From NCBI RefSeq assembly GCF_017571525.1, contig NZ_JAGETY010000015.1, positions 1 through 64,000 on the forward strand: DNA of 64,000 nucleotides. Reading direction: 5' to 3'. The notes beneath the pieces were generated by a model, which did no database searches, was not told the DNA's origin, and saw only the letters and a program-made list of their open reading frames with translations. The first letter of the stretch is position 1, and the number at the start of each line of letters is the position of its first letter. The position numbers and the translations under genes were made by a program. This document shows positions 7,878-16,095 of the stretch, in pieces. The stretch comes from Hymenobacter sp. BT559. Lineage in GTDB: Bacteria > Bacteroidota > Bacteroidia > Cytophagales > Hymenobacteraceae.

Positions 7878-8036
7878 ATGCCCCAACGCTTTACTTATCT
7901 GCGCCTGCCGCTGCTAGCCCTGCTCGTGAGCTTCGCGCTCACCTCGTGCTTCGACCACGATAAAAAATGCGACCCCAAGCCCAGCAAGTGCGGCAATAAA
8001 ACCACGACTACCACGCCCACCGGCGGCCCCAGCTAG
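7878..8036 (+). CDS. 52-residue putative lipoprotein
   Basis: Starting at the ATG at 7878, the frame encodes a signal peptide with a lipobox-like end (FALTSC, cysteine at residue 24), then FDHDKKCDPKPSKC, then a Thr/Gly/Pro-rich tail, and stops at 8034-8036. Two further cysteines could form a disulphide. The gene is short but the signal peptide is convincing, and a terminator follows directly. The role is unknown. Confidence 0.65.
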   Translation: MPQRFTYLRLPLLALLVSFALTSCFDHDKKCDPKPSKCGNKTTTTTPTGGPS

Positions 8037-8057
8037 GCAACTGCTTCAACAAATTCA

Positions 8058-8100
8058 GAAAGGCCGTCATGCTTCGACAAGCGCAGCATGACGGCCTTTC
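8058..8100. terminator. terminator built from a GTCATGCT palindrome
   Basis: A 16-bp perfect stem, GAAAGGCCGTCATGCT with its complement, around an 11-nt loop. It stands between the small lipoprotein and the converging NYN gene. A 19-bp stretch of its arm and loop recurs at 52948-52966. Confidence 0.85.
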
Positions 8101-8126
8101 TTATTTCAACATAAATAGTTAAGCAG

Positions 8127-9215
8127 CTACTTTTCTTCGACCGGGCCGGGGTTTAGCTCGCGCACGTCGGGGTGCTGGTAGTTGATAAGAATAACCGAGA
8201 ACGGGTGCGGCTCGCCCTCGCGCTTTTCGAGGCGCACGGCCCCAGCGTCGCGCAGCTGGTTGAGCAGCTGGCGGCGCTCCCAGTCGGGCAGCTCGGGCAG
8301 CACATCGGTGAGGCGGCGCAGGAATGGGCTAGCCCAGATTTCGGGCGTAGCCTGCTGGCTGCTGAATTTTTGTGCCTGCTGCAATAAGAACTCCAGCACC
8401 CGGCGCTCATCGGTGCGCGTGATGCGCCGGATGGGCGCGAACGTGACCGGCGGCTCTTGCAAGAGCTGGTCCATCAGGCTGGGGCGGGCCGGCTGGCTAG
8501 GCCGCACGGGCGCGGCAGGGCTAGCCCCATTTTCGGCCTGCGCCGCAGCAGCAGAGGTACCACTAGCATGGGCAGCCTGCCGGGCGCCGGCCAGCCCCTG
8601 CTCGCGCAGGCGGCGCATTTCTTCGCCCTGCTGCTGGCGGGCGGTGCGGTGGTCTTCGAGGGCTTGGAGGCGCTCGGCGGGCAGCAACTGGCGGGCGTCG
8701 ATGAAGTGCTCCTGGCCCAGCATCTGCAGCAAGTCGCCCGATACGCTTTCGCGGAAGCCTACCACTTTCACCTGCCGGGCCTGGCGGCGCAGGTGCTGCA
8801 GCACCGGAATGTAGTCGCGGTCGCCGGCCACGAGCACAAACGTGCCGATGGCGGGACGGGTATAGAGCACTTCGAGCGCATCGATGCAGAGCTGCATGTC
8901 GGCCGCATTTTTGTGGTCGGTGCCCAGCACGTTGCGCGTGCTCACGCCCATGAGGTAGAGTGGGCCCTGCGGGCCGGTAGGTATCTTGTCGAAGTCGGCG
9001 TAGGCATTGAGTACCAGCGAGTCGAGGCCGTGCTCACGCTTGAGGGCATCGCGCAGGGCCCGTACCAGGTCGAGGGCGTAGTCGTGGGGGTCGTGCGGGT
9101 CGAGGTAGTGGTTTTTGAGAAAGTAGTAAACGTTCTCAAAATCGATAAACACGGCGGCATAGGGCGAAACAGCCGTGGCCGATGGCACCGCCGAGAAAGT
9201 AGTTGAAGTAGACAT
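8127..9215 (-). CDS. NYN-domain protein (putative PIN-like ribonuclease)
   Basis: 362 residues. The N-terminal half (about 17-185) is a NYN/LabA-like domain of the PIN nuclease superfamily. It has FIDFENVYYF near residue 25, KNAADMQLCIDALE near 112 and VAGDRDYIPVL near 136, supplying the expected acidic metal ligands. A Gln/Ala-rich linker follows, then a C-terminal segment (about 270-350) that could be a winged-helix RNA-binding module of OST-HTH/LOTUS type, which is a tentative match. RNA cleavage is inferred from the family. The gene stands alone, with a weak GACCTTTG box at 9286-9293 upstream. Confidence 0.8.
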   Translation of the reverse strand: MSTSTTFSAVPSATAVSPYAAVFIDFENVYYFLKNHYLDPHDPHDYALDLVRALRDALKREHGLDSLVLNAYADFDKIPTGPQGPLYLMGVSTRNVLGTDHKNAADMQLCIDALEVLYTRPAIGTFVLVAGDRDYIPVLQHLRRQARQVKVVGFRESVSGDLLQMLGQEHFIDARQLLPAERLQALEDHRTARQQQGEEMRRLREQGLAGARQAAHASGTSAAAAQAENGASPAAPVRPSQPARPSLMDQLLQEPPVTFAPIRRITRTDERRVLEFLLQQAQKFSSQQATPEIWASPFLRRLTDVLPELPDWERRQLLNQLRDAGAVRLEKREGEPHPFSVILINYQHPDVRELNPGPVEEK

Positions 9216-9337
9216 TATTAGTAGATAAGAAGGCCGCCGCGCGACTACATAACCTAGTGAGCGACAATGGAAAGAGCGAGTGCGGCAAAGGTCGGCCGCA
9301 ATTGCCTAGCGGCGCACAAAAGCCTGGGCCAAGAGCC

Positions 9338-9381
9338 GGGCACCCTAGCCAAAAGCACTGCCGCTCCCGGCTAGGGTGCCC
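9338..9381. other. strong hairpin in the leader region of the NYN gene
   Basis: A perfect 13-bp inverted repeat, GGGCACCCTAGCC with GGCTAGGGTGCCC, around an 18-nt loop, in the 266-bp space between the NYN gene and the terminator at 9482. No T-run follows on the minus strand. Nothing else recognisable is seen in this gap apart from the weak -7 box. Confidence 0.6.
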
Positions 9382-9481
9382 CTTATACCCCGTTTTTTCT
9401 GCGCTTGGCTCCTTTGCTGCAACACTGCGGCCGGTGTCGTTGCGCAGTCGCGCTACTTGGCGGCGGCTGGCCCTGGCCAAC

Positions 9482-9518
9482 AAAAAAGCCTCTTCCCGCG
9501 CAGAAAGAGGCTTTTTTG
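9482..9518. terminator. bidirectional terminator after the L,D-transpeptidase gene
   Basis: AAAAAAGCCTCTT pairs with AAGAGGCTTTTTT around a short loop, 17 bp past the stop of the minus-strand gene at 9535. Confidence 0.85.
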
Positions 9519-9534
9519 ATAAGAGAATCGTCTT

Positions 9535-10386
9535 TTACGAATTGCTAGCCGGCTTCAGCGACAGCGCGGCCAGGGCAATGTCCTGGTTCAGATACTTCGA
9601 CGTATAGCCGGCGTCTGACTTGTTGAGGAACAGGCAGCTACCGCCCTGCACCGCGTCGATAATCTGGGCATATTGGTCGAGCGGCAGGGCGGGGCAGCCC
9701 AGGCTGCGGCCCAGGCGACCATTTTGCTTGATGAAGCTTTCGCTTACGTAGTCGGCACCGTGCATCACAATGGAGCGCGCAAAGGCGTTGGTGTTGAAGC
9801 CTTCATCGAGGCCCTGGAGGCGCAGCGAGTGGCCATGCTTACCTTCGTACTCGCTCCCGGTTACGTAAAAGCCAAGGCTGCTCATGTTGCTCTCGTTGGT
9901 GTTCGAGAACTGGCTAGCCCCGTTTTCGCCCGAGTTGTGGCCGTGAGCCACCAGGGTATGAAACACGATTTTATCGTTGGCCAGGTCGAGCACCCACAGG
10001 CGCTTCTCAGTCGAGGGCAGGTCAAAATCTACTACCGTGAGGTGCTGCTGGTCGGCGGCGAGGTGGCCGGTTTCGCGCAGGTTGAGGTAGCCGGTCATGG
10101 CCTTCTGAAACACTTCAAAGCGCAGACCCTGCTGCTCGGCACCAAGGCGGTTATACGTTTCGCGCAGCGTGGCATCGAAACGGGCTAGCGGTGTGGCAGC
10201 TACAGCTTTAGGCGCAGCAGCCAGGTGCGTTGGCGCGTGGGCCGACGACTTGAGCAGTGGGCCGGCCAGTGGCGTTGCCAAAAACAACGAAGCCACAAAC
10301 GGCAGCACGCGCCGCATCAGGCGCTGCGAGCGCCGGCGACCATCGCGCTGGCGTTGAACGACGCTGGAATGATGATGCTTTTTCAT
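9535..10386 (-). CDS. L,D-transpeptidase-like (YkuD_2) secreted protein
   Basis: 283 residues with an Arg-rich N-terminus followed by a hydrophobic export signal (about 24-45). The catalytic half contains VAHGHNSGE, IVMHGADYV and SLGCPALPL. The conserved His and the nucleophile Cys231 match the YkuD_2 family, which acts on peptidoglycan stem peptides by L,D-transpeptidation or hydrolysis. It lies in tandem with a second family member (10514-11362); the 127-bp gap suggests separate transcription. Its role in cell-wall remodelling is inferred from the family. Confidence 0.85.
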   Translation of the reverse strand: MKKHHHSSVVQRQRDGRRRSQRLMRRVLPFVASLFLATPLAGPLLKSSAHAPTHLAAAPKAVAATPLARFDATLRETYNRLGAEQQGLRFEVFQKAMTGYLNLRETGHLAADQQHLTVVDFDLPSTEKRLWVLDLANDKIVFHTLVAHGHNSGENGASQFSNTNESNMSSLGFYVTGSEYEGKHGHSLRLQGLDEGFNTNAFARSIVMHGADYVSESFIKQNGRLGRSLGCPALPLDQYAQIIDAVQGGSCLFLNKSDAGYTSKYLNQDIALAALSLKPASNS

Positions 10387-10513
10387 GACAAATTCGGCGT
10401 GAAAGAATCGTTGGAAGCTACTCTGGTATTCGGCTAGCCTTCCGGCGTTGTTATACGCAGCGTCGTTAGCTAAGATAATAATTAACGCTTCCTTAGCGCA
10501 AAAAATTCCCTAC

Positions 10514-11362
10514 CTAGCGCCAGCCGCGCTGCACAAAGCGCCGCCCGGCGGCCGGCCCATCGAGCCAGCGCGAGGCCAGCCCCGGCCCGCTCACCAGCAG
10601 CATGCTGCCCGTGCGCAGGGTGCTGATAATGGCTTTGTACTGCGCGGGGGGCAATGCCGGGCAGCCCTGACTGTAGCCCAGGTGGCCGTGCTGACGCACA
10701 TAGTCGGGGCTGGCATAGTCGGCGGCGTGCAGCACAATGTAGCGGTCAAATACGTTGGTATTCTCGCCTTTATCGTAGCCCTGCAGGCGGCGCGAGTAGC
10801 CATGCACACCATCGTAGGTGCCCGAGGTACGGTAAAAGCCCAGTGACGTGCACGCCGAGCTTTCCACATTAGAAAAGCGCCGCGCGCGCAGGTGGCCCGA
10901 ACCCTGGCCGTGGGCCACCAGGCTACGGTGCAGCACACTGGCATTTTGTAAGTCAATCACCCACAGGCGCTCAGTGGTATTGGGCAGGTCCATGTCGGCC
11001 ACAGCCAGCACGCCGCTCCGCTCGATGCGGCCGGTGTGGTGCAGGATGAGGTAGCCCACGCAGGCCTGCTCCAGCACCTCGGGGCGCAGGTCGGCAGCGG
11101 CCGGGCCCAGCGCCTGGTGCAACCGGGCAATAGCCTGGTGCAGTGTATCGGGCACCCCGGCCACGGCGGCCACCGGGCTGGGACGCAGCGAGTCGGGCAG
11201 GGCGGCCGGAGCCGGGGCCAGGGCCGCTACCGGCCGGCTGGCCAGCTGGTCGGCGCTGCCTTCAGCGTGGCTGGCGCGCGAGCAGCCGCTCAGCAGCGGC
11301 AGCCCCAGGGCAGCTAGCCCCATCCAAACAGCGGCTTTGGGTAATTGCATACGAGTGCTCAT
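10514..11362 (-). CDS. L,D-transpeptidase-like (YkuD_2) lipoprotein
   Basis: 282 residues, a paralogue of the neighbouring gene. It differs by a lipoprotein signal (LGLPLLSGC, Cys27) and a longer Ala/Pro/Ser-rich linker before the catalytic domain. Active-site blocks are VAHGQGSGH, IVLHAADYA and SQGCPALPP, with the nucleophile at about Cys234. Being lipid-anchored while its partner has a plain signal suggests different locations. The in-frame ATG at 11350 is an alternative start, because a -7 box sits only 5 bp upstream of the ATG at 11362. Confidence 0.85.
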   Translation of the reverse strand: MSTRMQLPKAAVWMGLAALGLPLLSGCSRASHAEGSADQLASRPVAALAPAPAALPDSLRPSPVAAVAGVPDTLHQAIARLHQALGPAAADLRPEVLEQACVGYLILHHTGRIERSGVLAVADMDLPNTTERLWVIDLQNASVLHRSLVAHGQGSGHLRARRFSNVESSACTSLGFYRTSGTYDGVHGYSRRLQGYDKGENTNVFDRYIVLHAADYASPDYVRQHGHLGYSQGCPALPPAQYKAIISTLRTGSMLLVSGPGLASRWLDGPAAGRRFVQRGWR

Positions 11363-11367
11363 TCACT

Positions 11368-11375
11368 CAAAAATA
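11368..11375 (-). promoter_or_regulatory. -7 box TATTTTTG for the YkuD_2 lipoprotein gene
   Basis: A TAnnTTTG match on the minus strand. It is 5 bp from the ATG at 11362, which would give a leaderless mRNA, or 17 bp from the ATG at 11350. Confidence 0.45.
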
Positions 11376-11637
11376 CAGCTAGCGGGCGCTGGCGCCACTA
11401 CTTTGAACTTTAAAAAAGCTGCCGTTGCCCTTTAAGCAATAGGGCGCGCAACGGGGCGGATTGGCTGCGCTGTCACAAACTCTTCTTTTTGAGTGGGCGC
11501 GTTTAGCATGCTGCCGGGTGAGAAAGCGCTTGCTGACACCAGCCAAACGACCACCTGGCCCCCGGCCGCAACTTTTTGGGCCGTTCGGGCTTACTACCTA
11601 TTGGCCAGCTACCGGGCCGGGCCTCCGCCGCCGGGCG

Positions 11638-11645
11638 TACTTTTG
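11638..11645 (+). promoter_or_regulatory. -7 box TACTTTTG for the Hsp70 gene
   Basis: A TAnnTTTG match 67 bp before the ATG at 11713. It argues against any longer N-terminus for this protein. Confidence 0.5.
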
Positions 11646-11712
11646 CGGGCCGGGCGGCAGTTTATTTCACTTGTTTTTGGGGCGGCGCACGCGTGGCCCT
11701 TCGTTCATACTT

Positions 11713-13587
11713 ATGGCTAAAGTTGCCATCAACCTCGCCACCGGCGCCATTCAGCAGGAAGAGCTGATTGTGGGTATTGACCTGGGCACCACCAACTCGC
11801 TGGTGGCCTACGTGCACCCCGAAACCCGCCAGCCGGCGGCCATCAACGACCTGGGCCGCGGCACCATCGTGCCATCGGTCGTTCACTTTCCGGCCGATGG
11901 CAGCGCCCCACTCATCGGCAACGAGGCCAAAGACTTTCTGCTCTCCGACCCGCAAAACACCATTTATTCGGTGAAGCGCCTGCTGGGTAAAAGCTACCGC
12001 GACCTGGGCCAGCACGCCGGCCAGCTAGGGTATAAAGTCATCGACGACGACACCGAGGGCCTCGTGAAAGTGCGCGTGGGTGAGCGCTTCTACTCCCCCA
12101 TCGAGCTGTCGGCCGACATCCTGCGCGAGCTGCGCCACCGCGCCGAGCACGCCCTCAAAACGCCGGTGCGCCGCGCCGTGATTACGGTGCCGGCTTATTT
12201 CAACGACTCGCAGCGCCAGGCCACCCGCGACGCCGGCCGCCTGGCGGGCCTCGAGGTGCTGCGCATCGTGAACGAGCCCACCGCGGCCGCCCTGGCCTAT
12301 GGCATCGGCCTCGACCCTAGCGAAGAAAAGACAGTGGCCGTGTACGACCTCGGCGGTGGCACCTTCGATATCAGCATTTTACGCCTGCACCAGGGCATCT
12401 TTGAGGTGCTGAGCACCCACGGCGACACCTGGCTGGGCGGCGACGATATGGACCGCGCCGTGGTGGAGCACTGGCTAGAAAAATTCCCGCTAGCCCCGGC
12501 TTTCAAGGAAGTGCCGGCCCTGCAGCAGCAGCTGCGCCTGGCCGCCGAGATGGCCAAGCGCTACCTCAGCCAGCACGACGACTTCACCACTCAGCTCATC
12601 GACGGCGACGAAAACGTGACGGTGGTCACGCTCACCCACGCCGAGTTCGATGGGCTTATTCGCCCGCTGGTTGAGCGTACTATGGCGGCCTGCCGCCAGG
12701 CGCTGGCCGATGCCGGGCTAGCCCCCGCCGCCATCCAGGCTGTGCTGCTGGTAGGCGGCTCCACGCGCGTGCCGCTGGTGTACGACGAAGTGTCGAAGTT
12801 CTTCGGCCAGCCGGCCAACAACTCGCTCAACCCCGATGAGGTAGTGGCGCTGGGTGCGGCTATTCAGGCCGATATTCTGGCCGGCAACCGCCGCGACGTG
12901 CTGCTGCTCGACGTGACGCCGCTCACGCTGGGCATCGAAACGCTGGGCGGGCTCATGGATGCTATTATTCCGCGCAATTCCAAGATTCCGACCAAGGCCG
13001 GGCGCCAGTATACGACGAGCGTGGATGGGCAGGTGAACCTGAAAATCGGCGTGTATCAGGGTGAGCGCGACCTGGTTGGCGAGAATCGCAAGCTGGGGGA
13101 GTTTGTGCTCACGGGCATCCCGGCCATGCCGGCCGGCCTGCCCAAAATCGACGTCAATTTCTTCCTCAACGCCGACGGCATCTTGCGCGTCGAGGCCATT
13201 GAGCTGCGCTCGAACACCCGCCAGCAGGTTGATATAAAGCCCCAATACGGCCTCACCGATGAGCAGGTAGAGCAGATGCTGATGGACTCGCTCACCAATG
13301 CAAAGCAGGACGTGGCCGCCCGCTTGCTCATTGAGGCCCGCACCGCTGCCGAGCAGCTGCTCTATCAGGTAGAGCGCTTCTTGAAAAAGAATGCCGAGCA
13401 CCTCGAAGCCGCCGAGGTGAGCGCTACCACGGCCAAAACCGACGAGCTGCGGCTAGCCCTGGCCAGCGCCGACCGCGACCTCATTCTCAAGCGTATGGAT
13501 GAGCTCGATGAGCTAACTCGCCCCTTCGCCGAGCGGGTGATGAATATCTCCATCAAGCAGGCCATGAGCGGCAAAAAAATAGGCTAA
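11713..13587 (+). CDS. hscA: Hsp70-family chaperone, HscA-like
   Basis: 624 residues with a complete Hsp70 layout. The ATPase lobe has GIDLGTTNSLVA (about 22), NEPTAAALAYG (about 186), VYDLGGGTFDIS (about 211) and VGGSTRVP (about 346). The substrate-binding domain begins at about 400 with LLLDVTPLTLGIETLGG. The short N-terminal extension before the first phosphate motif and overall similarity favour HscA, the iron-sulphur assembly chaperone, over DnaK. No hscB, iscU or fdx gene is nearby, so its client is not shown by context. The upstream open frame is dismissed because the promoter box lies inside it. Confidence 0.85.
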   Translation: MAKVAINLATGAIQQEELIVGIDLGTTNSLVAYVHPETRQPAAINDLGRGTIVPSVVHFPADGSAPLIGNEAKDFLLSDPQNTIYSVKRLLGKSYRDLGQHAGQLGYKVIDDDTEGLVKVRVGERFYSPIELSADILRELRHRAEHALKTPVRRAVITVPAYFNDSQRQATRDAGRLAGLEVLRIVNEPTAAALAYGIGLDPSEEKTVAVYDLGGGTFDISILRLHQGIFEVLSTHGDTWLGGDDMDRAVVEHWLEKFPLAPAFKEVPALQQQLRLAAEMAKRYLSQHDDFTTQLIDGDENVTVVTLTHAEFDGLIRPLVERTMAACRQALADAGLAPAAIQAVLLVGGSTRVPLVYDEVSKFFGQPANNSLNPDEVVALGAAIQADILAGNRRDVLLLDVTPLTLGIETLGGLMDAIIPRNSKIPTKAGRQYTTSVDGQVNLKIGVYQGERDLVGENRKLGEFVLTGIPAMPAGLPKIDVNFFLNADGILRVEAIELRSNTRQQVDIKPQYGLTDEQVEQMLMDSLTNAKQDVAARLLIEARTAAEQLLYQVERFLKKNAEHLEAAEVSATTAKTDELRLALASADRDLILKRMDELDELTRPFAERVMNISIKQAMSGKKIG

Positions 13588-13604
13588 CGGGTAGTGCAGT
13601 ACCT

Positions 13605-13645
13605 AAAAATCCCCGGCTACTTGAAGCAGTAGCCGGGGATTTTTC
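13605..13645. terminator. bidirectional intrinsic terminator
   Basis: A 16-bp stem (AAAAATCCCCGGCTAC with its complement) around an 8-nt loop, between the convergent hscA and the small secreted-protein gene. Confidence 0.9.
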
Positions 13646-13674
13646 GTTTGATTTCGCTAACTGCTGCCTCGCGC

Positions 13675-14082
13675 TTAGGGGCGCGGGGTGGAAGTATTTG
13701 TGTTAGTGGTGCGGGCCCGGCTGTTGAGGCGCCGCGCAGACGGTGATTCTGCGGCAGCCGGGCTACCTACCGGCTGGTTGGTGCGCAATGCGCCGGCATC
13801 GACCCGGCGAGCAGGCACACCGCCAGGAAAGGCGGTAGTGCCCATAGGCGCGCCGGCAGCAGGCGGCGTGGTCGTAGTGCCGATAACGGAGCCTACGCCG
13901 GTGCCGGGCGCAGCCGCACTCGGTTGGCCTGGCACGATGGTGCCAATGCCCGCAGCGGGCGTGGCGGGGGCGCCGGGCGTGCTCATGGCGCCAGGGGCGC
14001 CCACTACGGGCGTTTGGGCATGAGCCGAAAAGCTGAGGCCTAGCCCCAGAAGGGTCGCGGCGAGAAGATAGCTGGATTTCAT
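13675..14082 (-). CDS. secreted low-complexity Ala/Gly/Pro/Thr-rich protein
   Basis: 135 residues. A clean signal peptide (MKSSYLLAATLLGLGLSFSAHA) is followed by a sequence dominated by Pro, Ala, Gly and Thr with short repeats such as GTIVPGQP and TTTTPPAAGAP, ending in an Arg/Asn/Thr-rich tail. No domain is recognisable; it is probably unstructured. The ATG at 14082 is chosen over an upstream in-frame start because the signal peptide begins there. Confidence 0.65.
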   Translation of the reverse strand: MKSSYLLAATLLGLGLSFSAHAQTPVVGAPGAMSTPGAPATPAAGIGTIVPGQPSAAAPGTGVGSVIGTTTTPPAAGAPMGTTAFPGGVPARRVDAGALRTNQPVGSPAAAESPSARRLNSRARTTNTNTSTPRP

Positions 14083-14541
14083 AATTTGATATGGAAAGGG
14101 AGATGCCGGAGTGCGAGCCCCTCGCGGCCAATGGCTGCCGGGGCAATTAGCTGTACGTGGCACCAGTGTAAAGAGCTGAAAAATCGTTGATAAACCTGAG
14201 CCAACCATTGGCTTTCGTACTAAATAATAGCATATTAAAAACCTATATTTCAGCTATTTATGCTCATCTATCAATGAGCCACAAATCAAACCGAGCAGTG
14301 GCGGCAGCATCTGGCTCATTTTGTTTGCGGCCAAGCCAGCTGAGGAGTTCAGCTCGCGGTTTGCCGCCCAGCTTCCGGCTAATGCTCATAAAATGGTCAT
14401 GAATCGGCTGACAAATTAGCTGAGCGCTTACCCATAAGTAGACATAAATTTGCTAGTCTTAAAATTTACTCTCTCGCTCCAAGGCACGCAACGAGCCACT
14501 AGCTATAGTAGCCTCGCCCCTGCTGCCCTATCCTTTTTCCT
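14083..14541. other. intergenic region, AT-rich
   Basis: 459 bp between two divergent genes. The middle (about 14190-14290) is unusually AT-rich for this window and contains no frame with coding character. A -7 box for the right-hand gene is at 14445-14452. Nothing else is recognised. Confidence 0.6.
14445..14452 (+). promoter_or_regulatory. -7 box TAAATTTG
   Basis: A perfect TAnnTTTG match 89 bp upstream of the O-antigen ligase-like gene, within AT-rich sequence. Confidence 0.45.
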
Positions 14542-15894
14542 ATGAATCCAGCTCGCTACCGGGAAATACTGCTTAGCCTGTTTTATATCACGCTGGTGAG
14601 TATACCCTTATCAGTAGAGTGGTTTTCCCCGAACTGGCACGTAGGCCTGACCCTCGTTTCTGAGCCGCTGATGGTCGTTACTGCCGGAGGGCTGGCCCTG
14701 GGGCTCTTAGTAGGCTGGCTGCGCTGGCCCACCCGCTATAACCGGCTCGACCTTTTGCTAGGGATGCATTTTGCCGTTTTGCTGCTGGCTACCCTGCTTT
14801 CTGATAATAAGCTGGTATCAACCAAGTATTATTTATCGCTGGTACTTTATCTATTGACAGGCTATGCCCTACCTAAGGTGCTGGAGCTAACAGGCCGCGA
14901 GTGGCGCCGGGCTGGCGCATCCTTGGCACTGGGCACCTTCCTGCTAGTAGGCTATGTGGTGATTCGGCACCTGCAAACGGGTTTTTCCTTCAGTATCTCC
15001 TACTCCATTGCCCAGCCGTTTTCGGCTAACGGCCACACTAACCTTACGGTGCAGCTAGAGCCCCTTATCCTAGCCCTAAACCTGCTGCTGCTAGGGTGTG
15101 GATGGGCGCAGGCCGGCCTCCGGCGCCTGCTGGTAGCCGCTGGGCTCACGGTAGTGCTGCTCGTAGTAGCTTTCTCCTTTTCGCGGGCCTCGTTTTGCTC
15201 GCTGCTGCTACAGGCGGGGCTGCTGCTGGCCTACACCAGGTGGGCCGCGAGCCGGCGCCTGCTGCTGGTGTGGGCAAGTGCCGGCCTGCTGATAGCGGGC
15301 GTATGGCAGATAATGACCCATATACACGATAATGCCTCGCTGCACAATACGCCCTTGCTGCAGGAGATGAGCACGGTCCAAGACTTTTCGCCGGCCAACG
15401 ACTCTAATGCTGAGCGGCTAAACCGCTGGAAATTTTGCTTGCAGCTGTTTCATGAAACCCCTGTATTGGGTATTGGCCCGGGCACCTTCCCCGACCGCTA
15501 CCTCGACTATGTGCGGCACACGCCCAGCCACCCCATTTATCTCGACACCCAGCAGCGCATGAACGCGCACAACCTCTACCTCGACTGGCTGGTTGAGGCC
15601 GGTGCGCTAGGGCTGCTCTCCGGGCTACTGGTGCTGGGCTACCCATTGGTGCAGCTGCTGCCGCACCTGCGGCGGCGCCCCATGCCCCTGCTGCAGCTAG
15701 GCCTGCTGGCTTACTTCGCGTTCTTTCTTCTGCACAGCCTGGCCCAGGACTTCTGGCAGGAGCCTCGCGTGATTGTGCTGTTCTGGCTGGTGCTGAGCTG
15801 GCAGCGCTACTGCGCACGCCCCCAGCCCTACGCAGCTCCTCAGCCCTTGCCTGCACAAGCGCTCGCAGAAAGTAGCAGCCCTTTACTCAACTAA
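14542..15894 (+). CDS. O-antigen ligase/polymerase family membrane protein
   Basis: 450 residues with about ten or more hydrophobic membrane segments and one long periplasmic loop (about 255-350). The loop carries GIGPGTFPDRYLDY and NAHNLYLDWLVEAGALGL, the Wzy_C-type signature of O-antigen ligases and related polymerases that join lipid-linked glycans. It stands alone, 9 kb from the polysaccharide block at 24.8-30.3 kb. Whether it ligates lipopolysaccharide, polymerises, or glycosylates proteins cannot be decided from sequence. Confidence 0.82.
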   Translation: MNPARYREILLSLFYITLVSIPLSVEWFSPNWHVGLTLVSEPLMVVTAGGLALGLLVGWLRWPTRYNRLDLLLGMHFAVLLLATLLSDNKLVSTKYYLSLVLYLLTGYALPKVLELTGREWRRAGASLALGTFLLVGYVVIRHLQTGFSFSISYSIAQPFSANGHTNLTVQLEPLILALNLLLLGCGWAQAGLRRLLVAAGLTVVLLVVAFSFSRASFCSLLLQAGLLLAYTRWAASRRLLLVWASAGLLIAGVWQIMTHIHDNASLHNTPLLQEMSTVQDFSPANDSNAERLNRWKFCLQLFHETPVLGIGPGTFPDRYLDYVRHTPSHPIYLDTQQRMNAHNLYLDWLVEAGALGLLSGLLVLGYPLVQLLPHLRRRPMPLLQLGLLAYFAFFLLHSLAQDFWQEPRVIVLFWLVLSWQRYCARPQPYAAPQPLPAQALAESSSPLLN

Positions 15895-16095
15895 AAGCAT
15901 TAAGCTACACGCTGCCAATCGGTTTGCCAAAAGTTGGGCCGCGGCTGCCGAGCCATCGGCTGCGCTTTTACTGGGCGCTTAGTTCATTTTTATTAGCCAG
16001 CGTGCTGGCTGGTTAGCCGCTGAAAGCTATCGGTGGCCTGGTAGCCACCGAGCCATCTTGCCGTATCTTTAGGTAGGTACTTTTCGATTTTTGTT

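Noticed and set aside
9338..9381. Hairpin considered as a riboswitch
   Set aside because: There is a simple stem only, with no conserved aptamer sequence and no link to a metabolite gene.
11461..11712. N-terminal extension of the Hsp70 gene
   Set aside because: The extra 84 codons are Arg/Pro-rich, contain the TACTTTTG promoter box and precede the usual start of HscA-like proteins at 11713.
14187..14402. 71-codon plus-strand frame in the AT-rich gap
   Set aside because: It has no conserved features, no promoter and unlikely composition; treated as non-coding.
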